Below, in pieces: positions 61,292-64,000 of a DNA stretch of 64,000 nt. A program made the translations under genes and the position numbers. Numbering within the stretch: the stretch's first letter is position 1; each line of letters begins with the position of its first letter. The stretch is from NCBI RefSeq assembly GCF_934725225.1, contig NZ_CAKVAM010000003.1, forward strand, positions 1-64,000, written 5' to 3'. The DNA comes from an uncultured Treponema sp. (lineage in GTDB: Bacteria > Spirochaetota > Spirochaetia > Treponematales > Treponemataceae). A model generated the notes under the pieces. The model was given only the letters and a program-made list of their open reading frames with translations, did not search any database and was not told the DNA's origin.

Positions 61292-62236
61292 ATGGAATTT
61301 ATAGAATTTGAAGCGAAGGAGGACGACAACGGAAGACGGCTGGACAAAGCCGTAAAACGAATATTTGAATCGAAAGGAATTCAGCCCGAAAATATTTTCA
61401 AGCTCATAAGAAAAACGCTGATAAAACTGAACAATGCAAAGTCAGCTCCAGAAGACAGAATCAAAATCGGAGACAAAATTTTCATAGCGGATTTTTTGCT
61501 AAAAGAAAATGCAGCCAGCAAAAATAAAACTGAAAAAAATTCAGCGCAAAAAATTCATGGCGATATTTCAGTTCAAACTGCATTTAAAAACGAACATTTA
61601 TGGATAATCAACAAGCAAAGCGGTATTGAAGTTCAGCCTTCAAAAAATTCAAGTTTCTGCCTCGCTGATTTTGTCGCGCAAAACACAAAAACATCTTCCC
61701 TTTCATTCAGGCCGGGACCGCTTCACAGAATTGACAAATTCACAACCGGACTTGTCGCATTTTCACAGAGCTTGCAAGGCGCAAAATGGTTTTCGGAAAA
61801 TATAAAAAATCACAGCATAAAAAAAACTTATCTTGCAATTGTTGAAAATTTTCTTCCTGAAAATGAATTTACGATTAATGACACAATTGCAGAAAAACCT
61901 GCCTGCACAAAAGTAAAAAAAATCGCGCAAGGAACTTTCTACGGAAAAGAAATTTCACTTGCAAAAATCAAGATAGAAACCGGAAGAAAGCATCAAATTA
62001 GAATCCACTGCGCAAGCCGCGGTTTTCCGCTTTTGGGAGACAAACTTTACGGCGGAACAAAAATTCCAAACGGAGAATTTTCTAGCTGCGGATTTTTTCT
62101 TCACGCCTGGAAACTGGAATTTCCAAAAGACAATCCTCTTTTGCTTCCAAATGAAATTTACGCAGAGATTCCGCCTTTATTTAAAAAATTTATAGAAAAT
62201 TTCTTGAAAATTCCCACTGCTGAATTTATAATTTAA
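61292..62236 (+). CDS. RluA-family pseudouridine synthase
   Basis: The 314-residue enzyme isomerises uridine in rRNA or tRNA. An N-terminal S4-like RNA-binding domain (about residues 12-65, RRLDKAVKRIF and LIRKTLIKLNN) precedes the catalytic domain. RPGPLHRIDKFTTGLV holds the catalytic Asp in the HRIDK motif, and GRKHQIRIHCASRGFPLLGD is the family signature. The layout best matches RluC/RluD types, but the target site cannot be told. The frame opens 16 codons earlier, but the ATG at 61292 matches the -10 box and the S4 domain start. Confidence 0.92.
   Translation: MEFIEFEAKEDDNGRRLDKAVKRIFESKGIQPENIFKLIRKTLIKLNNAKSAPEDRIKIGDKIFIADFLLKENAASKNKTEKNSAQKIHGDISVQTAFKNEHLWIINKQSGIEVQPSKNSSFCLADFVAQNTKTSSLSFRPGPLHRIDKFTTGLVAFSQSLQGAKWFSENIKNHSIKKTYLAIVENFLPENEFTINDTIAEKPACTKVKKIAQGTFYGKEISLAKIKIETGRKHQIRIHCASRGFPLLGDKLYGGTKIPNGEFSSCGFFLHAWKLEFPKDNPLLLPNEIYAEIPPLFKKFIENFLKIPTAEFII
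62204..62232 (+). promoter_or_regulatory. Promoter of the P-loop gene (leaderless type)
   Basis: TTGAAA (62204-62209), 17 bp, TATAAT (62227-62232). The ATG at 62240 follows 7 nt later without a ribosome-binding site. The promoter lies inside the end of the upstream gene. Confidence 0.75.
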
Positions 62237-62239
62237 TAT

Positions 62240-63103
62240 ATGAATTTAATTTCAAAAATGCTGCATACAGGTCTTACAGTTTTCGCGCTGGTCGGTGAAA
62301 GCGGAACAGGAAAAAGTTTCCGCGCAAAGCTTCTTGCCCAAAAGTACGGAATCGAGGCGATTATTGACGACGGGCTTCTTATAAAGGACGACAAAATTCT
62401 TGCGGGAAAAACTGCCAAGCACGAAAAAACATACATGGGAGCTGTAAGAATCGCGCTTTTTGATGACAAGCAGCACCGCGACGATGTTGCCAAAGCCCTT
62501 CAAAAAAACAAAATAAAAAAACTTCTCATAATCGGAACAAGCGAAAAAATGGCAGGAAAAATCGCCACAAGGCTTCAGATTCCGTTGCCGTCAAAAATAA
62601 TCAAAATCGAAGACATTGCAAACCGCGAAGAAATCGAAAAGGCAATCCGCTCAAGGCAAATCGAAGGCAAGCACGTAATTCCAGTTCCGGCCATCGAAGT
62701 AAAAAAAAGCTACTCGCAAATTTTCCATGATTCGCTCAGGGACATTGCAAATAAAAGCAAGCTGAAATTTTTAAAGAAAGAAACTTCCGTAATGGAAAAA
62801 TCAATTGTAACTCCAGAGTTCAGCAAAAAAGGCAGAATTGAAATTTCAGAAGCCGCGCTCAGCCAGATGGCAATGCACTGCATAAACGAATTCTCGCAGG
62901 AAATCAGAATAAAAAAACTTTCAATAAAAACAGACAGCCACGGGTACAGACTCATAATCACAATCGATGTTCCGTTCGGCCGCCAGCTCACAGGAGAAAT
63001 TCACAGCCTGCAACAATACATAATCGAAAACATTGAAAAATACACAGGAATTTTAATTGAAGAAGTCAGCATAATAATAGACAAAATAACGGTAAACAAA
63101 TAA
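62240..63103 (+). CDS. P-loop NTPase fused to an Asp23-like domain
   Basis: The 287-residue protein has an N-terminal nucleotide-binding domain with Walker A GESGTGKS (residues 19-26) and a kinase-like IIDDGLLI strand. The rest of the first half (to about residue 165) is compact. The C-terminal part, from about residue 195, reads GRIEISEAALSQMAMHCIN with a later ITIDVPFG and a terminal VSIIIDKI strand. This resembles the Asp23/YloU fold. The combination is unusual, and the role is unknown. Confidence 0.75.
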   Translation: MNLISKMLHTGLTVFALVGESGTGKSFRAKLLAQKYGIEAIIDDGLLIKDDKILAGKTAKHEKTYMGAVRIALFDDKQHRDDVAKALQKNKIKKLLIIGTSEKMAGKIATRLQIPLPSKIIKIEDIANREEIEKAIRSRQIEGKHVIPVPAIEVKKSYSQIFHDSLRDIANKSKLKFLKKETSVMEKSIVTPEFSKKGRIEISEAALSQMAMHCINEFSQEIRIKKLSIKTDSHGYRLIITIDVPFGRQLTGEIHSLQQYIIENIEKYTGILIEEVSIIIDKITVNK

Positions 63104-63149
63104 AACAGTTTTTAAAGTCCGCTGCATTTTGCGAATGATTTTCGGGTAA

Positions 63150-63178
63150 TTGACTTCAAAACATTTGAACATTAAAAT
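63150..63178 (+). promoter_or_regulatory. Promoter of pcnB (leaderless type)
   Basis: TTGACT (63150-63155), 17 bp, TAAAAT (63173-63178), then the GTG start at 63188, 9 nt downstream. No Shine-Dalgarno sequence lies between. Confidence 0.7.
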
Positions 63179-63187
63179 AGTCGCACT

Positions 63188-64000
63188 GTGTTAGTTAGAT
63201 ATTCTACAGATGAAAAAGGAAATCCTGTAAAAAAAGCCGTTGTTTATACAAAAGACGAGCATTGCATAAAGCGGGAATCAATAGACCCGGACGCTATTTT
63301 TATCATTGACTGCTTAAAGAAAAACGGTTTTGACTCTTACATTGTCGGAGGAGCTGTAAGAGATCTTATTGGAGGAAGAACGCCAAAGGATTTTGACATT
63401 GTAACAGACGCAACTCCAAGCCGCATAAAAAAAATTTTCAGAAACTCACGCATAATCGGAAAAAGATTCAGGCTTGTGCACGTTTTCTTTGGAACAAAAA
63501 TTTTTGAAGTCAGCACATTCCGCTCGATTATTGACGGCTCAATCGGAAACGCATTCGGATCAATGGATGAAGATGTTTTGCGCCGTGATTTCACATTGAA
63601 CGCGCTTTACTACGATCCTTTAAAGCAGCAAGTCATCGACTATGTTGGCGGAGTTGAAGACATAAAAAAAGGAATTGTAAAACCTGTAATTCCAATCGAC
63701 AGAATTTTTATAGAAGATCCCGTAAGAATGATAAGAGCCGTAAAGTACGGAGCTACAACAGGCTGCAAGCTTCCGCACAAGCTAAAAAAGAAAATCAGAA
63801 CATCTGCCCCGCTTTTGTCGCCAGTTTCTCCTTCAAGGCTCACAGAGGAATTTTTAAAAATAATAAACGGCGGACATTCATTTGAAATTGTAAATGCGGC
63901 TTTGGAAACTGATTTGTACGAATATCTTCAGCCGGCAGCCTCAAACCTTATTCTTGAAAATAAAAAGTTCGCAAAGGCATATTTTGAAAATTTAAAAAAA
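63188..64000 (+). CDS. pcnB: Poly(A) polymerase / tRNA nucleotidyltransferase family protein (partial)
   Basis: The first 271 codons are in the window, and the gene continues past its end. Class II nucleotidyltransferase motifs are clear: VGGAVRDLIGG (template and ribose contact), PKDFDIVTDATP (catalytic Asp pair), FRNSRIIGKRFRLVHVFFG and RRDFTLNALYYD, then EDPVRMIRAVKYG. The FRNSRIIGKRFRLVHV segment and an N-terminal extension of about 40 residues favour poly(A) polymerase (PcnB) over a CCA-adding enzyme. The tRNA in this window needs CCA addition, so a separate enzyme or a dual role is expected. The GTG start was found by direct translation. Confidence 0.9.
   Translation, partial: MLVRYSTDEKGNPVKKAVVYTKDEHCIKRESIDPDAIFIIDCLKKNGFDSYIVGGAVRDLIGGRTPKDFDIVTDATPSRIKKIFRNSRIIGKRFRLVHVFFGTKIFEVSTFRSIIDGSIGNAFGSMDEDVLRRDFTLNALYYDPLKQQVIDYVGGVEDIKKGIVKPVIPIDRIFIEDPVRMIRAVKYGATTGCKLPHKLKKKIRTSAPLLSPVSPSRLTEEFLKIINGGHSFEIVNAALETDLYEYLQPAASNLILENKKFAKAYFENLKK

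Overview
The window looks like chromosomal DNA of a Treponema-type spirochaete, probably a gut or rumen fermenter. This is an inference from gene content, not from a marker gene. The supporting signs are an AT-rich genome, the tig-clpP-clpX order, SIMPL-domain and spirochaete-style lipoproteins, a Cache-type chemoreceptor, Rnf and Hdr electron-transfer genes, and a succinate-forming gene set. The only RNA gene is a tRNA-Gly at the left edge. No rRNA, insertion sequence, prophage or CRISPR array is visible.

Layout. 1-19 kb is housekeeping: tRNA-Gly, trigger factor, ClpP, ClpX, a glycosyltransferase, a DEAD-box helicase, SMC followed by two small envelope genes, a SIMPL lipoprotein, seryl-tRNA synthetase, an AI-2E family permease, a possible PilZ-like protein, a lipoprotein, a Bax-inhibitor-1 protein, and a JAMM-DinG helicase fusion. 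19.2-30.6 kb is the metabolic centre. It holds an LDH-type malate dehydrogenase and fumarase, then hdrB-hdrC-hdrA, four Flox-like genes (MvhD-like, FrhB-like, AsrA-like, AsrB-like), a [2Fe-2S]/2x[4Fe-4S] protein and a soluble fumarate-reductase flavoprotein. Read together, they suggest oxaloacetate > malate > fumarate > succinate, with the last step fed by NADH through a soluble, possibly electron-bifurcating complex that could also reduce ferredoxin.

30.7-34 kb carries a chemoreceptor and a three-gene DUF3791/DUF3990-like cassette resembling an ADP-ribosyltransferase toxin module. 34-47.7 kb is a minus-strand surface-polysaccharide locus: flippase, EpsG-like polymerase, several glycosyltransferases, two epimerases, two acyltransferases and a cobalamin-type radical SAM enzyme. 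It is interrupted by a small GNAT gene pair. Two of its genes contain G9 tracts of the kind that cause phase variation. 47.7-49.1 kb has an odd small protein divergent from an XRE regulator, then an exact 23-bp-period array of five short palindromes and a DUF4325-like gene. 49.2-52.7 kb is metG and a FemAB-like gene.

52.7-61.2 kb is a minus-strand operon: divergent-PAP2 protein, unknown membrane protein, rnfCDGEAB, and a GH57-like protein. All six Rnf subunits are intact reading frames, but most of the recognised flavin and membrane iron-sulfur ligands are missing, and the GH57-like protein lacks its nucleophile. 61.3-64 kb has a pseudouridine synthase, a P-loop/Asp23-like fusion and a poly(A) polymerase gene that runs off the window.

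A recurring feature is a -10 hexamer 6-10 nt before the start codon with no Shine-Dalgarno sequence, in at least eight genes. This suggests that leaderless transcripts are common here.
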